A stretch of 64,000 nt of DNA from Geomicrobium halophilum (GCF_014207655.1 NZ_JACHHJ010000007.1:1-64000); one strand, 5' to 3'. Counted from the stretch's first letter, positions 39,075 to 48,898 are shown. The notes: generated from the letters alone by a model not told the origin. Translations and numbers: made by a program.

Positions 39075-40391
39075 GTGATTCAATGGCTTGAAGATCATTT
39101 AATGGAGCCACTTGGAAAAATCGCCCAAAATATATATTTGCAATCCATTCGTGATGCTTTTGTTATTTTTGCATTGCCGGTGATTATAACGGGGTCCATT
39201 TTCTTAATCATTGCTAATCCGCCAGATGAAATTAGCGGTATGCCAGTTTTCGGGCCACTCGTCGATGCTTGGGTGAATGCGGTTGAGCCCATACAGGCGC
39301 AACTGCTTTTTCCCTTTCATTTGACCTTTGGGTTGATGGCATTAACGGTTGCATTTGGGGTTGGTTACAGTCTTGCGCAGCGTAAAGATATGGATGCTGT
39401 AATGGCAGGAATCCTTTCAATGCTTGCATTCCTTATGACAGCGTTTCCTGTCGTGGATATTGAACAAATAGAGTTTGGCCAGGTACTTGAGTTACTTGGC
39501 GGAGAAGGTTTATTCGTCGCGATCATTTTAAGTATTCTCGTCACCGAGTTAATGAACTTCTTGATCAAAAAAGGTTTTACTTTTGAGATGCCGCCGAGTG
39601 TTCCTCCTTATGTAATGAGGACATTTCGCGTATTGATTCCATTTATGATTATTATACCGTTAGTATGGGCTCTACAATGGACCATATATGCGAATTTTGA
39701 CATGACGTTACCGCAAGCGATCATGGCACTTTTTCAACCATTGGTTGCCGCTTCAAACACTTATTGGGCAGCACTCGGAATGATCTTGGTCATGATGGTA
39801 CTGTGGGGAATGGGCATTCATGGGATGAACGTCGTATCTTCCGTGGTATACCCTTTCTGGATGAGCCAACTAGCTGCGAATGCTGATGCAGTTGCCGCTG
39901 GTGAGGAGGCAACCGGAATTGTTACCGAACCGTTCTTTCATATGTTCACTCACATTGGGGGTTCGGGTGTAACCTTAGGCCTTGCCATATTTATGCTGTT
40001 CTCAGCATCGATGCAAATTAAACAAGTGGGACGAACAGCCATTATTCCATCAATCTTCAATATTAATGAACCGCTCATTTTTGGTTTGCCGATCGTACTT
40101 AATCCTGTTTTGTTCATCCCATTTGTATTGGCGCCGGTAGTTGTAGTGACCATTAATTATATCATGTTTGCTACGGGTGTCTTGCCGCCAGTGGTTATAC
40201 AACCACCATTTACAGTTCCGCTCGGCTTTGGAGGGTTCCTGGCGACAGGGGGATCGTTTATGGCTGTCTTGATTCAGATTATAAACGTGCTTGTCGCATC
40301 TGTGATCTACTATCCTTTCTTCAAACGGTATGAGAAGCAATTAATAGAACAACAGAAAGAAGACGAGAAAGCTCAAACAGCTAGTTCTTAA
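39075..40391 (+). CDS. PTS EIIC permease component, lactose/cellobiose family
   Basis: The membrane channel of the sugar transporter. The 438-aa protein has about ten hydrophobic segments and the EIIC signature region NINEPLIFGLPIVLNPVLFIPF near 325-346, which lies by the sugar-binding site. The start is GTG 39075 after AGGGGGAAAT. The C-terminus is acidic (EQQKEDEKAQTASS). The sugar cannot be read from sequence; cellobiose, chitobiose or other beta-glucosides are typical. Confidence 0.93.
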   Translation: MIQWLEDHLMEPLGKIAQNIYLQSIRDAFVIFALPVIITGSIFLIIANPPDEISGMPVFGPLVDAWVNAVEPIQAQLLFPFHLTFGLMALTVAFGVGYSLAQRKDMDAVMAGILSMLAFLMTAFPVVDIEQIEFGQVLELLGGEGLFVAIILSILVTELMNFLIKKGFTFEMPPSVPPYVMRTFRVLIPFMIIIPLVWALQWTIYANFDMTLPQAIMALFQPLVAASNTYWAALGMILVMMVLWGMGIHGMNVVSSVVYPFWMSQLAANADAVAAGEEATGIVTEPFFHMFTHIGGSGVTLGLAIFMLFSASMQIKQVGRTAIIPSIFNINEPLIFGLPIVLNPVLFIPFVLAPVVVVTINYIMFATGVLPPVVIQPPFTVPLGFGGFLATGGSFMAVLIQIINVLVASVIYYPFFKRYEKQLIEQQKEDEKAQTASS

Positions 40392-40403
40392 GAGGTGAAC
40401 CAT

Positions 40404-40742
40404 ATGGATTATGAAAAAACGATGACACAATTAATATTACATGGTGGAAACGCTAGAGGAGCGGCGTACGAAGCCTTGGATGCTGCAGAGGAAAATGAAT
40501 TTGAAACAGCAGAAGCTAAATTGGAAGAAGCAGAGCAAGAATTTGTCGAGGGTCATAAATGGCAAACAGAGTTAATATCTCATCAGGATGATGAGCATAC
40601 ACCTTCTTTTTTCATGATTCATGCTCAAGATCATTTGATGACTGCCCAGGCTGAACTATCGTTAATTAAACGTTTGATTCATCAAATTCGAAAAGCGAAT
40701 GACCTAGAGCAAAGAGTATCACAGCTAGAAGAAACCTTATAA
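40404..40742 (+). CDS. PTS EIIA component, lactose/cellobiose family
   Basis: EIIA takes phosphate from HPr and passes it to EIIB. The 112-aa all-helical protein has the active-site region MIHAQDHLMTAQ (73-84) with the phospho-accepting histidine and N-terminal ILHGGNARGAAYEAL. It is a trimer in characterised homologues. ATG 40404 is six nt after GAGGTG; the ATG-less extension from 40395 is not needed. Last gene of the operon; no phospho-beta-glucosidase follows. Confidence 0.92.
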   Translation: MDYEKTMTQLILHGGNARGAAYEALDAAEENEFETAEAKLEEAEQEFVEGHKWQTELISHQDDEHTPSFFMIHAQDHLMTAQAELSLIKRLIHQIRKANDLEQRVSQLEETL

Positions 40743-40746
40743 TACC

Positions 40747-40794
40747 AATGCGGAGCCGGCCCAAAAGGGCAGCTCCTGCATTCGGCGTTTTTTC
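40747..40794 (+). terminator. Terminator of the PTS operon
   Basis: AATGC, GGAGC and GCCC pair with GGGC, GCTCC and GCATT to form an extended stem around AAAA. CGGCG then a run of six T follows. Confidence 0.8.
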
Positions 40795-41032
40795 GGTGGG
40801 GGATCCTAATATTCAGCGCAATCCTTCGTTTTTCAGCGGAAACAACCGAGAATTCATCGGCTCAGGAATCGGCGAAAGTGTTTTCACCGGCGCAAATCAT
40901 GAGCCATCCCCGTGTTTTGTTTTTATCTACCTCCATTTTGGAAACACTTTACTATAGAAGAAAGATAGCAGAGGTGTTACGTTCAACATTGGGCTTAAAC
41001 GTGTGCTTGTTGAGAAAGATCTAAAATTCTAC
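40795..41032 (+). repeat. Degenerate short repeats after the PTS operon
   Basis: Between 40812 and 40900 five units of the form TTCAnCGGCG recur: TTCAGCG (40812), TTCAGCGG (40832), TTCATCGGC (40853), ATCGGCG (40868) and TTCACCGGCG (40883), 15-21 nt apart. They are too irregular for a CRISPR. The rest of this gap up to the S10 promoter shows no gene. Confidence 0.4.
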
Positions 41033-41061
41033 TTGCAATCAATATTCATAGCCTTTATAAT
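41033..41061 (+). promoter_or_regulatory. SigA promoter of the S10-spc-alpha operon
   Basis: TTGCAA (41033-41038), 17 nt and a perfect TATAAT (41056-41061), 170 nt before rpsJ. This is the main promoter visible ahead of the long ribosomal protein run. Confidence 0.88.
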
Positions 41062-41067
41062 AGTTAA

Positions 41068-41200
41068 GGTGTGACAAGAAGGTGGGAAATCCGCGCGGAT
41101 CTCCCATTTTTAAGTTGCTTTTTGCGATGATGTGGAAGGTTGCCGATACACCCGGCCCCTTTGCCATGGCGGGTGTGGGGAAATTTCCGCGGAGTAGGTC
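41068..41200 (+). promoter_or_regulatory. S10 operon leader with attenuator-like hairpin
   Basis: TGGGAAATCCG pairs with CGGATCTCCCA (41083-41106) and is followed by TTTTT (41107-41111), a complete intrinsic terminator 20 nt after the expected start. A second stem ACACCCG/CGGGTGT (41148-41176) and the palindrome GGAAATTTCC then CGCGG follow; CCGCG segments in both parts could pair alternatively. The layout suggests attenuation; the sensed ligand or protein is unknown. Confidence 0.6.
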
Positions 41201-41230
41201 TGAAAATCAGGCGAAAAAGGAGGGTTAAAC

Positions 41231-41539
41231 ATGGCAAATGAGAAGATTCGAATTCGATTAAAGGCGTATGAGCACCGTATTCTCGATCAATCATCCGAGA
41301 AGATTGTTGACACGGCTAAGCGTTCAGGTGCAAATGTAGCTGGACCCGTCCCGCTTCCAACAGAGCGCTCAGTGTACACTGTGATCCGAGCGACACATAA
41401 ATACAAAGACTCCCGTGAACAGTTCGAGATGCGTACGCATAAACGTCTTATTGATATTGTCAGCCCAACACCGCAAACGGTAGATGCATTAATGCGTTTA
41501 GATTTACCGTCTGGTGTCGACATTGAGATTAAACTCTAA
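41231..41539 (+). CDS. rpsJ: 30S ribosomal protein S10
   Basis: S10 lies in the 30S head and is also NusE, a partner of NusG/NusB in antitermination. The 102-aa protein starts [21 protein letters not shown] and has the signature [26 protein letters not shown] precedes the ATG. First gene of the S10 operon, here separated from tuf by the accessory island. Confidence 0.97.
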   Translation: MANEKIRIRLKAYEHRILDQSSEKIVDTAKRSGANVAGPVPLPTERSVYTVIRATHKYKDSREQFEMRTHKRLIDIVSPTPQTVDALMRLDLPSGVDIEIKL

Positions 41540-41589
41540 TAGGGTAGGCAAAGAAATGAACAATGAAAATAAATTAGGAGGTGTGACTG

Positions 41590-42219
41590 ATGGCCAAAGG
41601 AATCTTGGGTAGAAAGATCGGCATGACGCAGGTATTTAGTGAGAACGGCGATGTAGTTCCAGTCACTGTCGTTCAGGCAGAGCCAAATATCGTCATGCAG
41701 TTAAAATCACAAGAAAACGATGGTTACGATGCGGTTCAACTCGGCGTGGATGATAAGAAAGAACAGCGCTCGAACAAACCGGAAAAAGGCCATGCTGACA
41801 AAGCAAGCACGGCGCCCAAGCGCTACGTCCGTGAATTCCGCGATATGAACCTTGCGGATCACGAGATCGGTCAAGAGGTCAGCGTAAATACATTTGAACC
41901 TGGAGATATCATCGACGTTACCGGTGTTTCTAAAGGGAAAGGTTTCCAGGGATCAATTAAGCGTCATAATTACTCAATTGGACCGAAATCACATGGTTCC
42001 CGTTATCATCGTGGCTCTGGTGCAATGGGAGCAATTGACCTAGCGCACGTACCAAAAGGCAATAAACTTCCAGGCCAAATGGGCGGCAATCAAGTAACGG
42101 TTCAGAACCTTGAAGTTGTCCAAGTTGATTCTGAGCGTGAGCTCTTGCTCATCAAAGGGAATGTACCTGGAGCCAAGAAGAGTTACGTAAAAGTTCAAAG
42201 TACAGTTAAAACGAAATAA
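41590..42219 (+). CDS. rplC: 50S ribosomal protein L3
   Basis: L3 nucleates 50S assembly, and its long loop reaches the peptidyl transferase centre. The 209-aa protein starts [16 protein letters not shown] and has the conserved loop [20 protein letters not shown] and [21 protein letters not shown] precedes the ATG. Confidence 0.97.
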   Translation: MAKGILGRKIGMTQVFSENGDVVPVTVVQAEPNIVMQLKSQENDGYDAVQLGVDDKKEQRSNKPEKGHADKASTAPKRYVREFRDMNLADHEIGQEVSVNTFEPGDIIDVTGVSKGKGFQGSIKRHNYSIGPKSHGSRYHRGSGAMGAIDLAHVPKGNKLPGQMGGNQVTVQNLEVVQVDSERELLLIKGNVPGAKKSYVKVQSTVKTK

Positions 42220-42244
42220 CGTCTGAAAGAAAGGAGGAATCATC

Positions 42245-42868
42245 ATGCCGAAAGTAACGGTGTACAATCAATCCGGCTCACAAGTTGGAGATGTAGAACT
42301 CGCAGAGGCCGTATTCGGGATTACGCCAAATGAGAATGTTGTTCATGACGCAGTAGTCATGCAGCAGGCATCTCTGCGCCAGGGAACACACAAAGCAAAA
42401 ACGCGTTCTGAAGTTCGCGGTGGCGGAGCGAAGCCTTGGCGGCAAAAAGGCACGGGTCGTGCACGCCATGGTTCGAATCGGTCGCCAATCTGGACAGGTG
42501 GCGGTGTAATTTTTGCCCCGACACCAAGGAATTACGGATATAAGCTGCCGAAAAAGGTCCGTCGTCTTGCGCTTCGATCTGTACTTTCGTCTAAGGTAGA
42601 GGAAGATGCACTTATCGTTGTTGACGAGCTAAGCCTCGATGTACCGAAAACGAAAGATATGGTGAAAATTCTTTCCAGCCTTTCTGCTGACCAAAAAACA
42701 CTTGTTGTAACTGCAGATCATAATGAGAACCTTGTTAAGTCAGCAAATAATCTGCCAAACGTAAAAACGCTCGTCGCAAACGGCGTGAATGTTCTTGATG
42801 TAATTAACTACGACAAGGTGGTCATTACGAAAGAAGCTGTAGAGAAGTTAGAGGAGGTGCTTGGATAA
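42245..42868 (+). CDS. rplD: 50S ribosomal protein L4
   Basis: L4 lines the exit tunnel; in E. coli it also represses the S10 operon, which is not established for Bacilli. The 207-aa protein has the extended tunnel loop [28 protein letters not shown] (residues near 45-72). AAAGGAGGAA precedes the ATG, and the gene overlaps rplW by one base. Confidence 0.97.
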   Translation: MPKVTVYNQSGSQVGDVELAEAVFGITPNENVVHDAVVMQQASLRQGTHKAKTRSEVRGGGAKPWRQKGTGRARHGSNRSPIWTGGGVIFAPTPRNYGYKLPKKVRRLALRSVLSSKVEEDALIVVDELSLDVPKTKDMVKILSSLSADQKTLVVTADHNENLVKSANNLPNVKTLVANGVNVLDVINYDKVVITKEAVEKLEEVLG

Positions 42869-43155
42869 TGGATGCACGCGATGTGATCAGGCGCCCCGTT
42901 ATTACGGAACGTTCTACAGAAATCATGGATGACAAAAAATACACGTTTGAAGTAGACGTGAAAGCCAACAAGACCCAGATCAAACAAGCGATCGAAGAGA
43001 TCTTTGAAGTGAAAGTCGATAAAGTGAATACGATGAACTACAAACCGAAGTTTCGTCGTTTTGGTCGCTATGAAGGATATAAACCTGCACGTAAAAAGGC
43101 AATCGTCTCTCTCACTGATGACAGCGAAGAGATTGAAATCTTTGGTGAAGCTTAA
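42868..43155 (+). CDS. rplW: 50S ribosomal protein L23
   Basis: L23 is at the tunnel exit and docks trigger factor and SRP. The 95-aa protein has [23 protein letters not shown] and the basic loop [22 protein letters not shown]. Its ATG overlaps the rplD stop, and GAGGAGGTGC lies ahead. Confidence 0.97.
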   Translation: MDARDVIRRPVITERSTEIMDDKKYTFEVDVKANKTQIKQAIEEIFEVKVDKVNTMNYKPKFRRFGRYEGYKPARKKAIVSLTDDSEEIEIFGEA

Positions 43156-43182
43156 TTTTTTTGGTAAAGGAGGGAAATTATC

Positions 43183-44025
43183 ATGGCAGTTAAACGTTTT
43201 AAACCGAAAACAGGCGGACAGCGTTTTATGACTGGAAAGGATTTTTCTGAGATTACTACAGACCGTCCTGAACGTTCCTTGCTCGCACCACTTTCAAAAA
43301 GAGCTGGACGCAATAATCATGGACGCATTACGACTCGCCATCAAGGCGGTGGTCATAAGCGGCAGTATCGAATCATTGATTTAAAGCGTAACAAGGATGG
43401 TGTTCCAGGACGGGTAGCGACGATTGAGTATGATCCGAACCGCTCGGCAAATATTGCGCTCATCCATTACGTAGATGGTGAGAAACGCTATATCCTTGCT
43501 CCGAATGGGATTGAAGTTGGGAACACTGTAATTTCTGGTTCCGAAGCGGATATTAAAGTTGGAAATGCACTTGAGCTGAAAGATATCCCCATCGGTACAA
43601 CCATTCACAATATCGAGATGAGGCCCGGAAAAGGCGGCCAATTGGCACGCGCTGCCGGAGCACATGCCCAAATCCTCGGCCGCGAAGGAAAATATACGCT
43701 CGTTCGTTTGAAATCCGGAGAAAGGCGTCTCGTTCTTTCCACTTGCCGGGCAACGGTTGGCCAGGTTGGAAATCTTGAGCATGAACTGATTAATATCGGT
43801 AAAGCTGGACGCGGCCGCTGGCTCAATAAGCGCCCTGTTGTTCGTGGTTCTGCAATGAACCCTGCAGATCACCCACATGGTGGTGGTGAAGGTCGTGCAC
43901 CAATCGGACGTGTGGCACCGGTATCTCCTTGGGGTCAACCAGCGGTTGGTTACAAAACACGTAAAGGAAATAAAGACACGAACAAATACATTGTTCGTCG
44001 TCGCCCTTCCAAAAAACGAAAATAA
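43183..44025 (+). CDS. rplB: 50S ribosomal protein L2
   Basis: L2 is essential for subunit association and peptidyl transfer. The 280-aa protein has [21 protein letters not shown] near 45-65 and the C-terminal signature [18 protein letters not shown] with the conserved histidine. AAAGGAGGG precedes the ATG. The 111-nt gap to rpsS folds into a nested hairpin. Confidence 0.97.
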   Translation: MAVKRFKPKTGGQRFMTGKDFSEITTDRPERSLLAPLSKRAGRNNHGRITTRHQGGGHKRQYRIIDLKRNKDGVPGRVATIEYDPNRSANIALIHYVDGEKRYILAPNGIEVGNTVISGSEADIKVGNALELKDIPIGTTIHNIEMRPGKGGQLARAAGAHAQILGREGKYTLVRLKSGERRLVLSTCRATVGQVGNLEHELINIGKAGRGRWLNKRPVVRGSAMNPADHPHGGGEGRAPIGRVAPVSPWGQPAVGYKTRKGNKDTNKYIVRRRPSKKRK

Positions 44026-44031
44026 TCAAGG

Positions 44032-44113
44032 GTCACTGGACGGTTTAGCGCCACACTATGCAAGCGAGGTTCAGATCGCTGTTAGAAGATGGCGCTACTC
44101 ACGTGTTAGTGAC
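44032..44113 (+). promoter_or_regulatory. Nested hairpin RNA between rplB and rpsS
   Basis: Three concentric perfect stems: GTCACT/AGTGAC (44032-44037 with 44108-44113), TAGCGCCA/TGGCGCTA (44046-44053 with 44090-44097) and AGCGA/TCGCT (44063-44067 with 44076-44080). No T-run follows, so it is not a terminator. The rpsS ribosome site AAAGGAGG is only 8 nt further on. It could be a ribosomal-protein binding site or an RNA processing site. Confidence 0.65.
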
Positions 44114-44136
44114 ATCTGTGAAAGGAGGCAACATGA

Positions 44137-44415
44137 ATGGCACGCAGCCTAAAAAAAGGACCATTTGTAGATGACCATTTAATGAAAAAAGTAGAGGCTA
44201 TGGATGAGAGCAACAAGCGAGTAATTAAAACGTGGTCCCGCCGTTCTACTATATTCCCGAATTTTGTTGGTCATACGATTGCCGTTTATGATGGACGTAA
44301 GCATGTACCCGTTTATATTCAGGAAGACATGGTAGGGCATAAGCTTGGTGAATTTGCGCCAACGAGAACGTATCGCGGACACGATAAAGACGATAAAAAG
44401 ACAAGACGACGCTAA
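44137..44415 (+). CDS. rpsS: 30S ribosomal protein S19
   Basis: S19 sits on the 30S head near S13. The 92-aa protein starts [20 protein letters not shown] and has [20 protein letters not shown] and the conserved [23 protein letters not shown] precedes the ATG. Confidence 0.97.
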   Translation: MARSLKKGPFVDDHLMKKVEAMDESNKRVIKTWSRRSTIFPNFVGHTIAVYDGRKHVPVYIQEDMVGHKLGEFAPTRTYRGHDKDDKKTRRR

Positions 44416-44435
44416 CGAGAGAGGAGGTTCATGTA

Positions 44436-44780
44436 ATGCAAGAAGCTAAAGCCGTGGCAAAACAAGTTCGTGTCGCTCCTCGTAAAGCACGGATGGTTAT
44501 CGATTTAGTGCGTGGCAAAGACGTTGGAGAAGCTATCTCGATTTTAAGACACACACAAAGAGGCGTATCGCCAATCGTTGAGAAAGTCTTAAACTCTGCA
44601 ATTGCCAATGCGGAGCATAATTACGAGCTAGAGCCCGAAAACTTAATGGTTAGCAAAGCATATGTTGATGAAGGCGTGACTTTGAAGCGATTCCGCCCAA
44701 GAGCGATGGGGCGCGCATCTCGAATCAATAAACGAACAAGTCACATTACAATTATCGTTTCAGAGAAGGAGGAGGGATAA
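44436..44780 (+). CDS. rplV: 50S ribosomal protein L22
   Basis: L22 contacts all 23S domains and lines the exit tunnel with a beta-hairpin. The 114-aa protein has [18 protein letters not shown] at the start and the loop [31 protein letters not shown] precedes the ATG; rpsC follows after 3 nt. Confidence 0.97.
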   Translation: MQEAKAVAKQVRVAPRKARMVIDLVRGKDVGEAISILRHTQRGVSPIVEKVLNSAIANAEHNYELEPENLMVSKAYVDEGVTLKRFRPRAMGRASRINKRTSHITIIVSEKEEG

Positions 44781-44783
44781 AGC

Positions 44784-45443
44784 GTGGGTCAAAAAATTAA
44801 TCCTATTGGTCTTCGGATTGGCGTAATCCGTGACTGGGAATCTAAGTGGTATGCCGAGAAAGAATATGCAAACTTGCTTCATGAAGACGTAAAAATTCGT
44901 GAGTATATTGAGAATCGCCTTCAAGATGCGTCATTGTCCACAATCGAAATTGAACGTGCCGCAAATCGTGTGAACATCAATATTCATACAGCAAAACCTG
45001 GTATGGTTATTGGTAAAGGTGGTTCAGAGGTAGAAACACTTCGGAAAAACCTTAACGCCATTACCGGCAAGCGCGTACACATCAATATTTCTGAAGTAAA
45101 TCAAGCAGACTTGGACGCGAAGCTTGTTGCTGAGAACATTGCACGTCAATTAGAAAACCGTGTATCGTTCCGTCGTGCCATGAAGCAATCCATTCAGCGC
45201 ACCATGCGTTCTGGAGCAAAAGGAATTCGTACAGAAGTGAACGGTCGTCTTGGTGGTGCAGATATGGCACGTTCTGAAAGTTATAGTGAAGGAACAGTAC
45301 CATTGCATACACTACGTGCGGATATTGACTATGGAATAGCAGAAGCAGACACCACATATGGGAAGATTGGTGTAAAAATCTGGATCTACCGTGGAGAGGT
45401 CCTTCCCACGAAAGGTGATAGTACAGAGGAAGGAGGCAACTAA
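44784..45443 (+). CDS. rpsC: 30S ribosomal protein S3
   Basis: S3 lies at the mRNA entry site. The 219-aa protein starts with [23 protein letters not shown], has a KH domain with [16 protein letters not shown] near 75-90 and the S3 C-terminal signature ([21 protein letters not shown]). AAGGAGGAGG lies in the end of rplV. Confidence 0.97.
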   Translation: MGQKINPIGLRIGVIRDWESKWYAEKEYANLLHEDVKIREYIENRLQDASLSTIEIERAANRVNINIHTAKPGMVIGKGGSEVETLRKNLNAITGKRVHINISEVNQADLDAKLVAENIARQLENRVSFRRAMKQSIQRTMRSGAKGIRTEVNGRLGGADMARSESYSEGTVPLHTLRADIDYGIAEADTTYGKIGVKIWIYRGEVLPTKGDSTEEGGN

Positions 45444-45445
45444 GC

Positions 45446-45880
45446 ATGTTAATGCCTAAACGAGTGAAATATCGTCGTCAAATGCGTGGCCGCATGAGAG
45501 GTCGTGCCAAAGGTGGTACAGAAGTCACTTTTGGTGAGTATGGACTTCAGGCTCTCGAGCCAGCTTGGATAACAAACCGCCAAATTGAAGCCGCGCGTAT
45601 TGCGATGACCCGCTACATGAAGCGTGGTGGAAAAGTATGGATCAAGATTTTCCCTGATAAGCCATATACAGCTAAACCGCTTGAAGTACGTATGGGTTCT
45701 GGTAAAGGGGCGCCCGAAGGCTGGGTTGCAGTTGTCAAACCGGGCAGAATCATGTTTGAAATTGCAGGTGTGAACGAGGAAGTTGCTCGTGAAGCGCTAC
45801 GCCTTGCATCTCACAAACTTCCAATTAAGTGCAAGTTTGTGAAGCGTGAAGAAATGGGTGGTGAGGCAAATGAAGGCTGA
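45446..45880 (+). CDS. rplP: 50S ribosomal protein L16
   Basis: L16 helps position A-site tRNA. The 144-aa protein starts [20 protein letters not shown] and has [23 protein letters not shown] and [17 protein letters not shown]. The ATG at 45446, nine nt after GGAGG, gives the family length. It overlaps rpmC by 11 nt. Confidence 0.97.
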   Translation: MLMPKRVKYRRQMRGRMRGRAKGGTEVTFGEYGLQALEPAWITNRQIEAARIAMTRYMKRGGKVWIKIFPDKPYTAKPLEVRMGSGKGAPEGWVAVVKPGRIMFEIAGVNEEVAREALRLASHKLPIKCKFVKREEMGGEANEG

Positions 45881-46073
45881 AGAAATTAGAGATCTTACAA
45901 CAGCGGAGATTGAACAAGAAACGAAGACGTTGAAAGAAGAATTGTTTAACCTCCGTTTTCAACTGGCCACCGGTCAGTTAGATAACCCTGCCCGCATCCG
46001 TGGCGTTCGCAAGAACATTGCACGAAACAATACCGTTCTACGTGAAAGAGAACTAGGAATAAACCGGGGTTAA
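45870..46073 (+). CDS. rpmC: 50S ribosomal protein L29
   Basis: L29 is a small helical protein near the tunnel exit. At 67 aa it begins [19 protein letters not shown] and has [23 protein letters not shown] 45870 after GGTGGTGAGG is the family start; the ATG at 45846 lies well inside rplP. Confidence 0.96.
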   Translation: MKAEEIRDLTTAEIEQETKTLKEELFNLRFQLATGQLDNPARIRGVRKNIARNNTVLRERELGINRG

Positions 46074-46092
46074 TAAAGGAGGTAACTGACAG

Positions 46093-46356
46093 ATGGCTGA
46101 ACGCAACACTCGTAAGGAGTTTACCGGTCGTGTCGTTTCCGACAAAATGGACAAAACGATCACCGTTGTTGTTGAAACGTACAAACGAGATAAGCTTTAT
46201 GGGAAACGTGTCCGTTATTCTAAGAAATTTAAGGCACACGATGAGAACAATCAAGCGAAAGTAGGCGACATCGTTAAAATCATGGAAACACGTCCACTTT
46301 CCAAAGATAAATACTTCCGCCTAGTTGAAATCGTTGAAGAATCAGTGATCATCTAA
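46093..46356 (+). CDS. rpsQ: 30S ribosomal protein S17
   Basis: S17 is an OB-fold protein binding 16S rRNA early in assembly. The 87-aa protein has [19 protein letters not shown] and the signature [32 protein letters not shown] precedes the ATG. Confidence 0.97.
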   Translation: MAERNTRKEFTGRVVSDKMDKTITVVVETYKRDKLYGKRVRYSKKFKAHDENNQAKVGDIVKIMETRPLSKDKYFRLVEIVEESVII

Positions 46357-46387
46357 CACAATCTTTGGTTGAAGGGAGGCCGTGAAA

Positions 46388-46756
46388 ATGATCCAAGAAG
46401 AATCAATGCTCAAAATTGCTGATAACTCAGGTGCTCGTGAGGTAAAATGCATTAAAGTACTTGGGGGCACTGGACGTAAAACAGCAAATATCGGTGACAT
46501 GATTGTCTGTACTGTCAAAAACGCAACACCAGGCGGCGTTGTTAAGAAAAGCGAAGTTGTGCGGGCGGTTGTCGTTCGTTCACGCAGTGGCGTAAGACGT
46601 ACAGACGGCTCATATATAAGATTTGATGAAAACGCCGCTGTTGTTATCCGCGATGATAAAAGTCCAAGAGGGACGCGGATCTTTGGTCCTGTTGCGCGTG
46701 AATTGCGTGATAGCCAATATATGAAAATTGTATCGTTAGCACCAGAAGTGCTTTAA
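46388..46756 (+). CDS. rplN: 50S ribosomal protein L14
   Basis: L14 forms an intersubunit bridge and is the docking site of RsfS. The 122-aa protein starts [20 protein letters not shown] and ends with [23 protein letters not shown] 46388 lies eight nt after GGGAGG; the GTG at 46382 is less likely. First gene of the spc-type segment. Confidence 0.97.
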   Translation: MIQEESMLKIADNSGAREVKCIKVLGGTGRKTANIGDMIVCTVKNATPGGVVKKSEVVRAVVVRSRSGVRRTDGSYIRFDENAAVVIRDDKSPRGTRIFGPVARELRDSQYMKIVSLAPEVL

Positions 46757-46796
46757 CAGACGCAACGTAAAACGTCGACCAGGGAGGTGCAAGCAA

Positions 46797-47126
46797 ATGG
46801 CGCAGCAGCCAAAACTTCATGTGAAAACAGGTGACAAAGTTAAAGTAATCACCGGTAAAGATAAAGGAAAAGAAGGCGAGATTCTGAGAGCTTTTCCAAG
46901 CCAAGAGCGCGTACTTGTTGAAGGCGTTAATTATGTGAAAAAGCATACGAAGCCGACGCAAGAAAACCCGCAAGGCGGAATTTCAAACGAGGAAGCAGCT
47001 ATTCACGTATCAAACGTTATGCTTATCGATCCTAAAAGCGGAGAGCCAACCCGCGTTGGTCACCAAGTGAAAGATGACAAAAAGGTACGTGTTGCAAAAA
47101 AATCCGGTGAAGTCATCGATAAGTAA
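46797..47126 (+). CDS. rplX: 50S ribosomal protein L24
   Basis: L24 starts 50S assembly. The 109-aa protein has the KOW motif [20 protein letters not shown] near 15-34 and [21 protein letters not shown]. It is a few residues longer than the 103 of B. subtilis. AGGGAGGTG precedes the ATG. Confidence 0.96.
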   Translation: MAQQPKLHVKTGDKVKVITGKDKGKEGEILRAFPSQERVLVEGVNYVKKHTKPTQENPQGGISNEEAAIHVSNVMLIDPKSGEPTRVGHQVKDDKKVRVAKKSGEVIDK

Positions 47127-47152
47127 TGTTTGCTGAAAGGAGGTCCTAGAGA

Positions 47153-47692
47153 ATGAACGCTATGAAAGAACGTTATAAAGGTGAAATTGTGCCACGTCTG
47201 CATGAGCAATTCAACTATTCCACGGTCATGGCCGTTCCAAAGATCGAGAAAGTTATCATTAATACGGGCGTTGGTGAAGCTGTTTCTAACCCCAAAACAC
47301 TTGATAACGCGATAGAAGAGCTATCCCTCATCACGGGTCAAAAACCAGTTGTGACAAAAGCAAAGAAATCTATCGCAGGTTTCAAATTACGTGAAGGTAA
47401 TCCAATCGGAGCGAAAGTAACTTTACGCGGGACGCGTATGTATGACTTCCTTGAGAAGTTAATCCATGTATCCCTGCCGCGTGTCCGGGATTTTCGCGGG
47501 ATTTCAAACAAAGCATTTGATGGACGTGGGAACTATACCCTTGGTGTTAAAGAACAATTAATTTTTCCAGAGATTGAATACGACAAAATCGATAAGGTCC
47601 GTGGTATGGACATCGTAATTGTTACGACTGCGGAAACTGATGAAGAAGCAAAAGCATTGCTTACAGAAATCGGAATGCCTTTCCAACGATAA
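47153..47692 (+). CDS. rplE: 50S ribosomal protein L5
   Basis: L5 binds 5S rRNA and P-site tRNA. The 179-aa protein has [19 protein letters not shown], the signature [21 protein letters not shown] and [26 protein letters not shown] precedes the ATG. Confidence 0.97.
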   Translation: MNAMKERYKGEIVPRLHEQFNYSTVMAVPKIEKVIINTGVGEAVSNPKTLDNAIEELSLITGQKPVVTKAKKSIAGFKLREGNPIGAKVTLRGTRMYDFLEKLIHVSLPRVRDFRGISNKAFDGRGNYTLGVKEQLIFPEIEYDKIDKVRGMDIVIVTTAETDEEAKALLTEIGMPFQR

Positions 47693-47727
47693 ATTTAAGT
47701 GCAAAATTTAAAGGAGGGAAAGTACTT

Positions 47728-47913
47728 TTGGCAAGAAAATCAATGGTTGTCAAACAGCAAAAACCACAGAAGTTCAAAGTTCGTGAATATACACGTTGTG
47801 AACGTTGTGGACGCCCAAATGCCGTTTTTCGCAAATTCAAGCTGTGCAGGATTTGTTTCCGCGATCTTGCTCATAAAGGCCAGATTCCTGGTGTCAAAAA
47901 AGCTAGCTGGTAA
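47728..47913 (+). CDS. rpsN: 30S ribosomal protein S14, zinc-binding type Z
   Basis: The 61-aa zinc-ribbon form of S14, with CERCGR near 24-29 and CRIC near 40-43 as the zinc ligands. Start TTG at 47728, after AAAGGAGGGAAAG. The zinc-containing copy in the spc operon is standard for Bacilli, where a zinc-free paralogue may be encoded elsewhere. Confidence 0.96.
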   Translation: MARKSMVVKQQKPQKFKVREYTRCERCGRPNAVFRKFKLCRICFRDLAHKGQIPGVKKASW

Positions 47914-47943
47914 AGCCCGAGAGAGGGAAGGAGGTTCATTAAT

Positions 47944-48342
47944 ATGGTTATGACAGATCCGATTGCAGATATGCTAACGAGAATTCGCAACGCCAATACT
48001 GTGCAGCATGACAAGCTGGAACTTCCAGCATCCAACGTAAAGAAAGAAGTTGCACAGATCCTTAAACGAGAAGGTTATGTTCGCGATGTCGAATTCGTAG
48101 ACGATAAGAAACAAGGGGTTATCCGTATTTTCCTTAAGTACGGTCATGGGAATGAACGTGTAATCTCAGGGTTGAAAAGAATTAGCAAGCCAGGATTGCG
48201 CGTTTATGCAAAAGCAGATGAAATTCCTCGTGTATTAAACGGATTGGGAATTGCTGTGATTTCAACATCAACAGGTGTAATTACTGATAAAGAAGCACGT
48301 CAAAGAAAAGTTGGCGGCGAAGTACTCGCTTACGTATGGTAA
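47944..48342 (+). CDS. rpsH: 30S ribosomal protein S8
   Basis: S8 binds the central domain of 16S rRNA. The 132-aa protein starts [18 protein letters not shown] and ends [30 protein letters not shown] precedes the ATG. Confidence 0.97.
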   Translation: MVMTDPIADMLTRIRNANTVQHDKLELPASNVKKEVAQILKREGYVRDVEFVDDKKQGVIRIFLKYGHGNERVISGLKRISKPGLRVYAKADEIPRVLNGLGIAVISTSTGVITDKEARQRKVGGEVLAYVW

Positions 48343-48361
48343 AGAGGGAGGTGCGATAGAA

Positions 48362-48898
48362 ATGTCACGAGTCGGTGTGAATCCATTAACGGTACCAGAC
48401 GATGTAACGATTACATTGGATGGTCAACAAGTGACAGTCAAAGGTCCTAAAGGGGAATTGTCTCGTCAGTTTAATTCAGATATCTCCATTAGCCTTGAAG
48501 ATGGTGTGCTTACGACAACTCGCCCATCTGACCACAAGGATCATCGATCCATGCACGGTACGGTAAGAAGCTTGATTGGAAACATGGTCGAAGGGGTTAC
48601 GAAAGGTTTCGAAAAAAGCCTTGACCTTGTTGGGGTCGGATACCGCGCTACGAAATCTGGAGATAAGCTCATACTCAATATTGGGTACTCTCATCCGGTT
48701 GAAATCAAAGAAGTTGAGGGCATTGAGTTTGAAGTCCCATCAAATAATAAGGTGCTTGTGAAAGGAATCGATAAGCAGCTCGTAGGAGCGGTTGCTTCTG
48801 ATATTCGTTCACGTCGTACACCTGAACCTTATAATGGCAAAGGTGTTCGCTACACAGGCGAACAGGTTCGAAGCAAAGAAGGTAAAACTGGTAAGTAA
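48362..48898 (+). CDS. rplF: 50S ribosomal protein L6
   Basis: L6 lies near the sarcin-ricin loop. The 178-aa protein begins [15 protein letters not shown] and has the C-terminal signature [23 protein letters not shown] 48362 follows AGGGAGGTGCG; the ATG at 48311 is inside rpsH. Confidence 0.97.
   Translation: MSRVGVNPLTVPDDVTITLDGQQVTVKGPKGELSRQFNSDISISLEDGVLTTTRPSDHKDHRSMHGTVRSLIGNMVEGVTKGFEKSLDLVGVGYRATKSGDKLILNIGYSHPVEIKEVEGIEFEVPSNNKVLVKGIDKQLVGAVASDIRSRRTPEPYNGKGVRYTGEQVRSKEGKTGK

Noticed and set aside
40812-40900. Possible CRISPR-like array
   Set aside because: Units are short and irregular with spacing of 15-21 nt, and no cas gene is present.
43381-43938. 185-codon minus-strand ORF opposite rplB
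   Set aside because: Shadow of rplB, unrelated to any family I recognise.
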